A stretch of DNA of 5,103 nucleotides from JAQIBY01 sp046546095 (GCA_046546095.1 JBKGYK010000112.1:1-5103); one strand, 5' to 3'. Counted from the stretch's first letter, positions 1-5,103 are shown. Numbers and translations are program-made. The notes: a model not told the origin generated them from the sequence alone.

Positions 1-29
1 TTTTATCAAACATTTTTCCACCTCATACG

Positions 30-37
30 TATGTTTG
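30..37 (+). promoter_or_regulatory. Bacteroidota-type -7 promoter element
   Basis: The bases TATGTTTG match the Bacteroidota primary sigma-factor -7 consensus TAnnTTTG exactly. Transcription would begin about 5-8 bases downstream, near 42-45, leaving a leader of roughly 20 bases before the ATG at 65. No clear TTTG/TTG -33 element is visible in the few bases upstream, so the call rests on the -7 box and its position. It also argues against the upstream in-frame starts at 35 (TTG) and 38 (ATG), which lie inside or just after the box. Confidence 0.5.
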
Positions 38-64
38 ATGAACATAAATCAAAATCAATACAGC

Positions 65-379
65 ATGGAAAAATACAAATCACTTATCATTCTAGTTTTT
101 ACCGGCTTATTGCTGCTGGGAACTTTCAATTCCTGCATGACAACAAGAACAAGTGTAGGAGAATACACTGAAACCGATGGCGATGTGTACACTTATGCCG
201 ACGGCAAACAGTTCTGGATTTTCTGGGGGCTTGTACCCCTGGGGCGTACCGATGTCAACACACCCTCAAGCGGTGATTGTCAGGTAGTAACCAGATACCG
301 CTTTACCGACTTTCTGGTCAGCGCTCTGACAGGCGGCATTGTAACATCCTACAGCATAGATGTAAAGGCCAAGCAATAG
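65..379 (+). CDS. Small lipoprotein, Bor-like
   Basis: This 104-residue protein starts MEKYKS and has a hydrophobic stretch (about residues 7-20) ending in FNSC, so Cys24 is the likely lipidated residue after signal peptidase II cleavage. The residues after the Cys (MTTRTS) lack the acidic surface-export signal, so it probably faces the periplasm. The mature part resembles the Bor family of phage lambda and related small lipoproteins: an aromatic-rich segment FWIFWGLVPLG (50-60), a Gly-Asp-Cys (70-72), then a 'TDFLVSALTGGIVTSYSIDVKAK' region cut here to its core LVSALTGGIVT (84-94). In lambda Bor the matching part reads VNGLLGFITLGIYTP. Bor is linked to serum resistance in lambda lysogens; a similar role here cannot be assumed. 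The reading frame extends upstream to a TTG at 35, but the -7 element at 30-37 makes 65 the better start. It appears to be a single-gene unit followed by a hairpin. Confidence 0.72.
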   Translation: MEKYKSLIILVFTGLLLLGTFNSCMTTRTSVGEYTETDGDVYTYADGKQFWIFWGLVPLGRTDVNTPSSGDCQVVTRYRFTDFLVSALTGGIVTSYSIDVKAKQ

Positions 380-381
380 CT

Positions 382-424
382 TTTGCCGGTCAGGTGTTGT
401 GAATTAAGAAAGACAACCGGCAAA
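382..424 (+). terminator. Candidate hairpin terminator after the Bor-like gene
   Basis: TTTGCCGGT (382-390) and ACCGGCAAA (416-424) form a perfect 9-bp stem with a 25-base loop, beginning 3 bases after the stop codon. The downstream sequence is GTCTTTAGC rather than a clean T-run and the loop is long, so it would be a weak intrinsic terminator. It could instead be a processing or attenuation hairpin in front of the next gene at 448. Confidence 0.35.
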
Positions 425-447
425 GTCTTTAGCTGTAAACATGCAAC

Positions 448-1051
448 ATGAAAAATTTATTTTCTTTTTTGGCTATCATGCTATTATTTAATCAGCATCT
501 GGCCATTGGGCATACTGATTTTGGTGACAGAAGTATCATCAGCAATGAAATTCAGGATGGTCGAAACATGCTCGTTGCCGATTATAAGCGGGATGATTTT
601 CCGGATATCTTTGTTCTATCAGAATCAGATTCCCTCCTTTTGCTTTTTGAAAATATGGGATTGGGATACTTTAAGAAAAAGACAATTCTGGGAAAATTAT
701 ATCCACCGGCCCGGGATATTGTTGCAGCCGACTTTAACAACGACACCTGGATGGATATCCCGATATGGCAGGCTTATCGGTTAGCACTTTACTTGCCTGG
801 GCAGAAAACCCCGGGGAAACCGGAGTCAGTGATTTTATTGCAATCCTTACATCAACGTATTTCCGGTACCTGCCCACAACACAATCTTTATCAATGCTGT
901 TGATGATCAAAAAAAATATACCACGGCAGACCGGCACGGCCGGGTTATTACAAAGCTAAAATCCGGTTCCAATGATATTTCTGAGCTTTCCACAGGCTTG
1001 TATTTTATCCTGGATAATAATAAAACTGTAAGCAGAATAATACGGAAATAA
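448..1051 (+). pseudogene. Decayed FG-GAP/VCBS-repeat protein with T9SS tail
   Basis: One gene can be pieced together over three frames. Frame A (448-744) gives a signal peptide (MKNLFSFLAIMLLF, about residues 1-21) and an FG-GAP unit with the calcium-loop-like ADYKRDDFPDI and LLLFEN, then the start of a second loop, ADFNND. Frame B (753 to about 840) continues that loop as GYPDMAGLSVSTLLAWAEN. Joining A and B across 8 extra bases (745-752) restores DFNNDGYPD, a canonical DxNxDGxxD loop. Frame C (about 842-1051) reads NPYINVFPVPAHN, then ISELSTGLYFIL and ends SRIIRK, a complete type IX secretion sorting tail. A normal FG-GAP beta-propeller has about seven units; here only about two remain before the tail, so an internal deletion is likely besides the frameshifts. 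The unshifted frame would stop at 903, giving a 151-residue product without a tail. Sequencing or assembly error could explain the shifts but not the missing repeats. Confidence 0.75.
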
Positions 1052-1164
1052 ATTCTGACATCCTGATCTTATTCTGATGCCGGCTTCATGCAAAATCTTA
1101 TGATAATTTCTCCATTCTATCAGACACAGAAAATGCAGCGGAGATGAAAACATGGCTTCGATTG

Positions 1165-1193
1165 TTGTGCTTATCAATAAATCACTACTTTTA
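1165..1193 (+). promoter_or_regulatory. Possible promoter of the PLD-family gene
   Basis: TTG at 1165-1167 is followed after 18 bases by TACTTTTA (1186-1193), one mismatch from the Bacteroidota -7 consensus TAnnTTTG. A start of transcription near 1200 would leave a leader of about 23 bases before the ATG at 1223, similar to the layout at the left end of the window. The match is partial and the region is AT-rich, so this is tentative. The rest of the 1052-1222 gap shows no gene or hairpin of note. Confidence 0.28.
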
Positions 1194-1222
1194 TCCTCTG
1201 GAAGCATCATACAATCAATAAA

Positions 1223-2818
1223 ATGAGAAAAATAACAAAAGGCATCTGTGTCTCAGTAATCTTTTTCGGAGTTTTGCTGTCAGTATCCACAAGCAAGGCA
1301 CAGGAAAGAATCATACAAGAATCATGCAGCCCCACATCTCTCAACTTTTCATGGCAGAATTTGCCGTCCGGGGATGTTGTACTGGAATACGGTGAAACAA
1401 AATCACTGGAGGCCGGAAAAGTAGTTGGACTGAGCCTGAAAAATCTAAAGCCGGCCACCATGTACCACGTAAAAGCAACTCATACTTCCAGTGCAGGGCA
1501 ATCCGAAACAAGCACAGGCCTCTTTTCCACAGCTTCCCGCCTGCCGGGAGAAATCAGGGTTTATTTTAATCAATGGGTAGATAATGATGCTTCTGATCTG
1601 GCAGATGCTGTTCATGCACCTGCTTTTGAAGACAGCATCATTGCCTGGATTGATGCAGCAGAGGACAAACTTGATGTTTGCATGTACAATACCGGCAGCC
1701 TCCCCATAGTGAGCGCCGTTAATGCAGCCGAAAGCCGCGGTGTCACCGTAAGGTACATCGCTGCCGACAATACCGGTACCAACAATTCAGAATTATCATC
1801 ATTAGACCCTGACATTCCTATGCTGCAGCGCCCATCGGATGGCGGTGTGATGCATAACAAGTTCATTATCATTGATGCAGATACTGAAGCATCAGCCACT
1901 GTGGTAACCGGATCCGCCAACCATACCGATAACAGCCTCCATGCTGATTATAACAATATCGTATTCATCAGAGATCATGCACTGGCTCAGGCATATCAAC
2001 TGGAATTTGAAGAAATGTGGGGCAACAGCGGGGACAATCCTGATCCTGTTAATGCGCTTTTTGGTGAAGACAAAACAGACAACACCCCACATGTTTTCAA
2101 TATTGGCGGAACAGAAGTAGAGCTGTATTTTTCTCCTTCAGACAACACCACTGCCCGGATTGAGCAGGCCATATTGTCAGCCGGCACAGACTTACAGTTT
2201 GCCGTTCTTACTTTTATCAACAACACACTGGGAGACGCTGTAATATCAGCACATGATTCAGGTGTTGATGTCAAAGGCATCATCGAAAACATCTATTATT
2301 TGGGTTCCGAGTATTATGGTCTTCAAAATGCTGGCATAGATGTACATTCTCATTTCGATGAACCACATTTTCTGCATCACAAATATGGCGTAGTGGATGC
2401 AGGCAATCCGCAAAGCGATCCGGTGGTAGTTACCGGTTCCCATAACTGGACCAATTCGGCCGAAGAGGAATACGACGAAAACACACTGCTCATTCATGAT
2501 GCTGAAATTGCAGGTATGTATTATGAAGAATTCATGGCAAGATATGCTGAGCTCGTGGGAGTAAATCCGGAAAACAGAAATACGGCGGAAAACATAATTT
2601 TCCCAAATCCCTGCCCGGATGAGTTCACCATTCAATCCAGATGGAACATACAAAGCATTGCCATATACAATGCTTCCGGCAAACAGGTATTTGAAAAAAA
2701 GAATGTACATTCTTGGCAATACAGGCACAATACAGAAGTTTTACCACCGGGCATATATTGCATCAGGATAAAAACAACTGAAAGGGACTACACAGAAAAA
2801 TTAACCATCATCAGGTGA
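1223..2818 (+). CDS. Secreted phospholipase D-family protein with FnIII domain and T9SS tail
   Basis: This 531-residue protein has a Sec signal peptide with likely cleavage at SKA|QE (after residue 26). Residues about 30-105 look like a fibronectin III-type domain (LNFSWQNLP, LKNLKPATMYHVKA). Two PLD half-domains follow, about 108-268 and 297-443, each with a full HKD motif. The first is H211-x-K213-x4-D218 with GSAN at 230-233; the second is H385-x-K387-x4-D392 with GSHN at 405-408 and an acidic EEEYDEN after it. Both catalytic His/Lys pairs are present, so the enzyme should be active as a single-chain phosphodiesterase on phospholipid or nucleic acid; the sequence does not decide which. Residues about 455-531 (IIFPNP, PPGIYCIRI, final KLTIIR) are a T9SS sorting tail, so the protein is exported across the outer membrane and released or attached at the surface. 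There is no Shine-Dalgarno, only an A-rich leader. No terminator is obvious after the stop. Confidence 0.9.
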   Translation: MRKITKGICVSVIFFGVLLSVSTSKAQERIIQESCSPTSLNFSWQNLPSGDVVLEYGETKSLEAGKVVGLSLKNLKPATMYHVKATHTSSAGQSETSTGLFSTASRLPGEIRVYFNQWVDNDASDLADAVHAPAFEDSIIAWIDAAEDKLDVCMYNTGSLPIVSAVNAAESRGVTVRYIAADNTGTNNSELSSLDPDIPMLQRPSDGGVMHNKFIIIDADTEASATVVTGSANHTDNSLHADYNNIVFIRDHALAQAYQLEFEEMWGNSGDNPDPVNALFGEDKTDNTPHVFNIGGTEVELYFSPSDNTTARIEQAILSAGTDLQFAVLTFINNTLGDAVISAHDSGVDVKGIIENIYYLGSEYYGLQNAGIDVHSHFDEPHFLHHKYGVVDAGNPQSDPVVVTGSHNWTNSAEEEYDENTLLIHDAEIAGMYYEEFMARYAELVGVNPENRNTAENIIFPNPCPDEFTIQSRWNIQSIAIYNASGKQVFEKKNVHSWQYRHNTEVLPPGIYCIRIKTTERDYTEKLTIIR

Positions 2819-3040
2819 TTAACAAGCTGTACAGGCAACACCAACTCAATACTCATCTGAAATACCCGGAAAATATCATAGCTTGTCCCCAAAGAATTGT
2901 GAATGAGCACAACGACTTCTATTCCCGGATCATTAAACACTACGACCTAAAGGCCAGGGTGATAAGGCATGCGATACCAAATGGGCTTAAGCTTGAATTC
3001 AGACATCAATAAAAGCCCAAACAGTCCAAATATTTTTTTC
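2819..3040. other. Spacer after the PLD gene, no supported gene
   Basis: No hairpin terminator, RNA gene or recognisable coding sequence is seen. A 65-codon open stretch (2815-3012, +) starts with a GTG overlapping the PLD stop. It encodes a His/Asn/Arg-rich peptide without a signal, membrane segment or known motif, and the opposite strand is about as open apart from one stop, so I do not call it a gene. Confidence 0.5.
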
Positions 3041-3120
3041 AAGGTTCTACTGCAATTTCCGTGGAAAATTTTACCAATTGCATTTCAAAATGATTAATCG
3101 AGACGTTTTAATATTATTAT

Positions 3121-3252
3121 ATGCTTTTGTTAGATTATTGTGTAAAGGCTCTTGAGCAAGCAAAAAGAAAGAATAAATGGGCTTTAGCCCTGCTTATTGA
3201 GAAGGAGTATTCACCCGATGACTTTTGGTTTCGCCTTACAGTCAAAAGATGA
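3121..3252 (+). CDS. Possible 43-residue small protein, doubtful
   Basis: An ATG at 3121 opens a frame ending at the TGA at 3250-3252. The peptide starts MLLLDYCVKALEQAKRKN and ends FWFRLTVKR. It is mixed hydrophobic and basic, could form an amphipathic helix, and has no signal peptide. I recognise no family. It contains the first REP-like palindrome, read as W-A-L-A-L, which suggests either chance openness of a repeat or a REP inserted into, or born from, coding DNA. There is no clear ribosome site; the upstream bases are AT-rich (TATTATTAT). Confidence 0.15.
   Translation: MLLLDYCVKALEQAKRKNKWALALLIEKEYSPDDFWFRLTVKR
3179..3190 (+). repeat. REP-like palindrome, copy 1
   Basis: GGGCTTTAGCCC folds as a 5-bp stem (GGGCT/AGCCC) with two loop bases. 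It is followed by TG and preceded by an A-rich stretch ending AAAT. It pairs with the inverted copy at 3283-3294, giving a BIME-like head-to-head pair with 92 bases between. The interior holds weaker complementary pieces, CTTTTG (from 3222) against CAAAAG (from 3243). Confidence 0.6.
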
Positions 3253-3282
3253 ATATACCTCAGAATTCATAAAATCATATCA

Positions 3283-3294
3283 GGGCTAAAGCCC
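3283..3294 (-). repeat. REP-like palindrome, copy 2 (inverted)
   Basis: GGGCTAAAGCCC is the exact reverse complement of copy 1, and the match extends by CA before it (CAGGGCTAAAGCCC), mirroring the TG that follows copy 1. On its own strand it too is preceded by an A-rich run (AAAAAAGAAA). The shared flanks mark it as a true repeat unit rather than a chance palindrome. Confidence 0.6.
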
Positions 3295-3318
3295 TTTCTT
3301 TTTTATATTTCGCCTCAA

Positions 3319-3342
3319 AACCCCGACATAAATGCCGGGGTT
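3319..3342. repeat. 24-base hairpin of a second REP-like type
   Basis: AACCCCGACAT (3319-3329) pairs with ATGCCGGGGTT (3332-3342) across a two-base loop (AA), an 11-bp stem with a single A-C mismatch. It is GC-rich in an AT-rich setting and compact, like a REP hairpin. With no T-run on either side it is unlikely to be a terminator. Confidence 0.55.
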
Positions 3343-3372
3343 AATCGGCTCTGGTTAAGTACACGCTTTCCC

Positions 3373-3414
3373 TCCATCTTTCAGGTCGGGGGTGATAAGA
3401 ACATGAAAGATGGA
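3373..3414. repeat. 11-bp perfect inverted repeat
   Basis: TCCATCTTTCA (3373-3383) and TGAAAGATGGA (3404-3414) are exact reverse complements separated by 20 bases. The right arm ends two bases before the third GGGCTTTAGCCC copy, so it may be part of the same repeat unit. Confidence 0.5.
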
Positions 3415-3416
3415 AT

Positions 3417-3428
3417 GGGCTTTAGCCC
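3417..3428 (+). repeat. REP-like palindrome, copy 3
   Basis: GGGCTTTAGCCC again, in the same orientation as copy 1 and with the same AAT before it, but followed by TC rather than TG. It has no inverted partner to its right within the element. Confidence 0.6.
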
Positions 3429-3475
3429 TCACAGTATTTTTTCTAATTCTTAATTTCTTACTCAACAGTAACAAT

Positions 3476-3595
3476 TCAATCATTACCCACTCCTGTCTGC
3501 CTTAGGCATGTAAATTTGCAGTAGAACCTTTTTTGTTTTAATTCTACATCCGTAATTACTTTTCCATCTTTATTGATATTACACAATGTTTCCAT
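3476..3595 (-). pseudogene. Possible small coding remnant, doubtful
   Basis: On the minus strand an ATG at 3593-3595 opens a 39-codon frame beginning METLCNINKDGKVITDVELK and ending at 3476. Just upstream in another frame, roughly 3640 down to 3590, the strand reads IDVPKALANRQENGNIV before a stop. Together they look like the end of a frameshifted gene running into the right inverted repeat. I recognise no family, and chance cannot be excluded in so short a stretch. Confidence 0.15.
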
Positions 3596-3649
3596 TTTCT
3601 TGCCTGTTTGCTAATGCTTTGGGAACATCAATTTCTTTTTACTATCTGG

Positions 3650-3674
3650 TTTTGCCTGCGCCCTACAGGCAAAA
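3650..3674. other. 9-bp stem-loop next to the terminator
   Basis: TTTTGCCTG (3650-3658) and CAGGCAAAA (3666-3674) form a perfect stem with a 7-base loop (CGCCCTA). Its right arm runs into the A-tract (3671-3679) that serves as the T-tract of the minus-strand terminator, so the two structures lie back to back. It may help stabilise the 3' end of the minus-strand transcript or be a further repeat. Apart from the doubtful remnant noted above, 3531-3649 holds nothing I can identify. Confidence 0.45.
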
Positions 3675-3700
3675 AAAAACCGGCTCGCAAGAGCCGGTTT
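3671..3700 (-). terminator. Intrinsic terminator of the FnIII lipoprotein gene
   Basis: Read on the minus strand, AAACCGGCTC, a TTGC loop and GAGCCGGTTT make a 10-bp GC-rich stem followed directly by an unbroken T-tract (nine Ts at 3679-3671, the first three also in the stem). It begins 15 bases after the TAA of the minus-strand gene, the ideal place. On the plus strand the sequence after the stem (GCTTTTAAAA) is a poorer tail, so any action on transcripts from the left would be weaker. Confidence 0.9.
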
Positions 3701-3715
3701 GCTTTTAAAAATACT

Positions 3716-4849
3716 TTAATTGCAATCATCAGAATTCGATCCTCCATTGAATGAATCACTGGAAGACTTTCCGGGAGTAACTGTAAATGTATGCCTGTCA
3801 TATAGACCCCCTTGAGATGGAATATCATTCAATCTTATTTGATACATATAAGGTGTTTTCGCAGGTTCGTTAGTCCCCCAATCATCAATTTTTTCAACAT
3901 CGGATGTTGACAGTACTATTTTGTTGGTTCCTGTGGAATTAAATGTCCATTCACCCTCGTGCATATCAACTTCCAGTTCAAAATGAGTTGCCAGGGTTGA
4001 ACCGGTAAATTTTACAATAACATCATCACCATCTCTCTCTGCTTCTACCTTTTGGGTATTATGAAAAAGCTCGAGATCCTTGTAGCCACTGATAGTTTTG
4101 ATTTCATCTCCGTTTTCATCTACCGCAATAACCTTGTAGGTAATGGTTCTGTCGTCAGACTGCCAGTATTGACCATCATCGTCATCGTAGGTAACTGCCA
4201 GGTTCACATTGAATGTATATGTATCACCACTGCGGCTCAAATCATCATCATCCTCTGTAAAAACTTCCCAATTTTCACCGTCACTACCAATAGAAATACC
4301 TGCTCCGGCGAAATCAGCCCTGCCTTCACGTTTGAAGCCAATTTTGAATCCGTCAATTGCGTCATAGTCATCATCATCCGGGTTAACATTCCACTCCAGG
4401 CTGTTACCAGTGAATAAATTATCTTCGGGCAAATCTGTCGTTGTCTCAAGCGATATATCGGATAACAGAGAAACAGGAAAAACCCCGCTGACTATGTCAG
4501 CGTCTTCCTCCAAAGATTTCTGATCGCCGTCGTACCAAAGTACCCTGAAATAATAGGTTTCACCGGGAGTGCCGTCAGTGTATTCGTGCTCAGTATAGAG
4601 GCCATATTCTCCTATGGATGCCTCCAGTTCAAAGGGGCCGCTTTCCGATTCTGCAACATACACACTATAAGATTCGGCATTTTCCATTGCGTCCCAGGAA
4701 ACAAGTAAATTACCACTTTCCGACTCACTCACCGTTACCCCTGATATGTTTGGAAGCCCGGCTTCATCCTTTTCACAACCTGTTGTGAAAAATAAAATCG
4801 CTCCCATTAAAAGCAATGGGAACCGAAAAAACTTCATTTGTGTTTTCAT
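3716..4849 (-). CDS. Acidic FnIII-domain surface lipoprotein
   Basis: From MKTQMKFF this is a 377-residue protein. A hydrophobic signal (about residues 9-21) ends in FTTGC, so Cys25 is the lipidated residue. It is followed by EKDE, matching the Bacteroidota lipoprotein export signal (Cys, any residue, Lys, two acidic residues), which predicts display on the cell surface. Residues about 32-124 form a fibronectin III-like domain (LLVSWDAMENAESYSVYVAE, then GETYYFRVLWYDG). The rest, about 125-360, looks like one or two further beta-sandwich domains without a family I recognise. Asp clusters stand at 158-161, 200-203 and 222-225, possibly calcium loops or a salt adaptation. The C-terminus is Ser/Asn-rich (SNSDDCN). 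The frame stays open to an ATG at 4915, but that would put about 45 residues before the Cys; 4855 and 4837 are the other reasonable starts. No enzyme motif is seen. A strong terminator follows. Confidence 0.82.
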   Translation of the reverse strand: MKTQMKFFRFPLLLMGAILFFTTGCEKDEAGLPNISGVTVSESESGNLLVSWDAMENAESYSVYVAESESGPFELEASIGEYGLYTEHEYTDGTPGETYYFRVLWYDGDQKSLEEDADIVSGVFPVSLLSDISLETTTDLPEDNLFTGNSLEWNVNPDDDDYDAIDGFKIGFKREGRADFAGAGISIGSDGENWEVFTEDDDDLSRSGDTYTFNVNLAVTYDDDDGQYWQSDDRTITYKVIAVDENGDEIKTISGYKDLELFHNTQKVEAERDGDDVIVKFTGSTLATHFELEVDMHEGEWTFNSTGTNKIVLSTSDVEKIDDWGTNEPAKTPYMYQIRLNDIPSQGGLYDRHTFTVTPGKSSSDSFNGGSNSDDCN

Positions 4850-5044
4850 AAGCATCTGCTTTAATTTAATAAATAATAAATCCTTTTTTTCTAAATTATT
4901 AGTTGCTGATAACATCGTATTTTGAAAAAAAAATTCATTACTGTTCAGTGAAAATAAAAAAAGACATTCAGAGATTCGTAACTATCTGAAGAATAGCTAA
5001 TACTTCGTTAAAATATTTTCATTTCCAAAAGTAAGCCCCATCTT
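4850..5044. other. AT-rich upstream region of the lipoprotein gene
   Basis: This stretch must contain the promoter of the minus-strand lipoprotein gene, but no convincing TAnnTTTG element stands out in the AT-rich sequence. An imperfect dyad GAAG...CTTC around AGCT (4988-5006) could be an operator or chance. No RNA gene or open frame is supported. Confidence 0.4.
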
Positions 5045-5103
5045 TCAAAATAATGAAGGTTGCATGAGCTCATCATATGATTTTTGCCAATCTTTATCCG
5101 GGT
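5045..5103 (-). CDS. Possible C-terminal end of a truncated gene
   Basis: On the minus strand the window edge enters a frame reading PDKDWQKSYDELMQPSLF before a TGA at 5047-5045. The composition looks protein-like, and a gene upstream in the same direction would fit. Only 18 codons are visible, and a plus-strand ATG at 5064 is also open to the edge, so the call is weak. No product can be suggested. Confidence 0.2.
   Translation of the reverse strand, partial: PDKDWQKSYDELMQPSLF

Larger units (their letters stand above)
3041..3530. repeat. 490-bp palindrome-rich element bounded by 15-bp inverted repeats
   Basis: AAGGTTCTACTGCAA at 3041-3055 is repeated exactly in inverse at 3516-3530 (TTGCAGTAGAACCTT). 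Between the ends lie three REP-like GGGCTTTAGCCC palindromes, a 24-base hairpin at 3319-3342, an 11-bp inverted repeat at 3373-3414 and a small palindrome TGCCTTAGGCA at 3498-3508. No transposase is encoded. The layout fits a non-autonomous mobile element or a cluster of REP/BIME-type sequences mobilised in trans by a REP-associated tyrosine (IS200-like) transposase. Its place between two convergent genes is typical for REPs. No clear target-site duplication is visible outside the ends, so the true borders are uncertain. Confidence 0.6.

Noticed and set aside
2258..2728. 156-codon minus-strand frame
   Set aside because: It is antisense to the second HKD motif and sorting tail of the PLD gene, both clearly conserved. 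No signal or domain is seen in the antisense product.
2815..3012. 65-codon plus-strand frame starting with GTG inside the PLD stop codon
   Set aside because: No motif, signal or recognisable family, a weak start, His/Asn-rich composition, and the opposite strand is nearly as open. Overlap with the upstream stop alone is not enough to call coupling.
3319..3342. GC-rich hairpin as a terminator of the PLD transcript
   Set aside because: It lies about 500 bases past the PLD stop and has no T-run on either strand; a REP-type hairpin fits better.
3179..3428. Three evenly alike short repeats as a CRISPR array
   Set aside because: The repeats are only 12 bases, palindromic, in mixed orientation and unevenly spaced (92 and 122 bases between copies), and no cas gene is present.
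4200..4400. ATC/GAT triplet runs as a possible microsatellite
   Set aside because: They encode Asp clusters in frame, are short (two to four triplets) and interrupted, so they are better explained by protein composition.
4052..4417. 121-codon plus-strand frame
   Set aside because: It lies entirely opposite the well-supported minus-strand lipoprotein. Its Ile/Val runs come from reading the Asp codon clusters backwards (GAT/GAC as ATC/GTC).
4850..4915. Upstream ATG at 4915 as the true start of the lipoprotein
   Set aside because: It would place Cys at residue 47 behind a long charged segment, unlike normal lipoprotein signals, and the stretch is AT-rich like a leader.

Overview
The window looks like chromosomal DNA from a member of the Bacteroidota, probably a marine or sediment lineage near the Marinilabiliales/Bacteroidales; the order is a guess. 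Four things point that way. There are type IX secretion (T9SS) C-terminal sorting tails on one intact and one broken gene. One lipoprotein carries a Bacteroidota-type surface-export signal (CEKDE). A perfect TAnnTTTG -7 promoter element is present. Translation starts lack a clear Shine-Dalgarno and sit in A-rich leaders. No tRNA, rRNA, CRISPR array or intact transposase is visible.

Layout, left to right. A small Bor-like lipoprotein gene (65-379, +) has its own -7 element (30-37) and a hairpin right after its stop (382-424). Next is a broken gene (448-1051, +). It can be pieced together across three reading frames as a signal peptide, FG-GAP/VCBS repeats and a T9SS tail, so it is the remnant of a secreted beta-propeller protein. 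A complete gene (1223-2818, +) follows. It encodes a secreted phospholipase D-superfamily enzyme with an N-terminal fibronectin III-like domain, two intact HKD motifs and a T9SS tail. After an empty spacer comes a 490-bp non-coding region (3041-3530) bounded by 15-bp inverted repeats and packed with nested palindromes, including three copies of the REP-like GGGCTTTAGCCC. On the minus strand, an acidic FnIII-containing surface lipoprotein (3716-4849) ends at a strong intrinsic terminator (3671-3700). The last 250 bases are intergenic, with possibly the last codons of another minus-strand gene at the very end.

The genes do not form an obvious operon or pathway. Their shared theme is the cell envelope and outside: one probable periplasm-facing lipoprotein, two T9SS cargo proteins (one dead) and one probable surface lipoprotein. 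The PLD gene and the minus-strand lipoprotein gene converge on the palindrome-rich region, a typical place for REP-type elements. That region and the decayed FG-GAP gene are the two most unusual parts. I found no convincing new multi-gene system.
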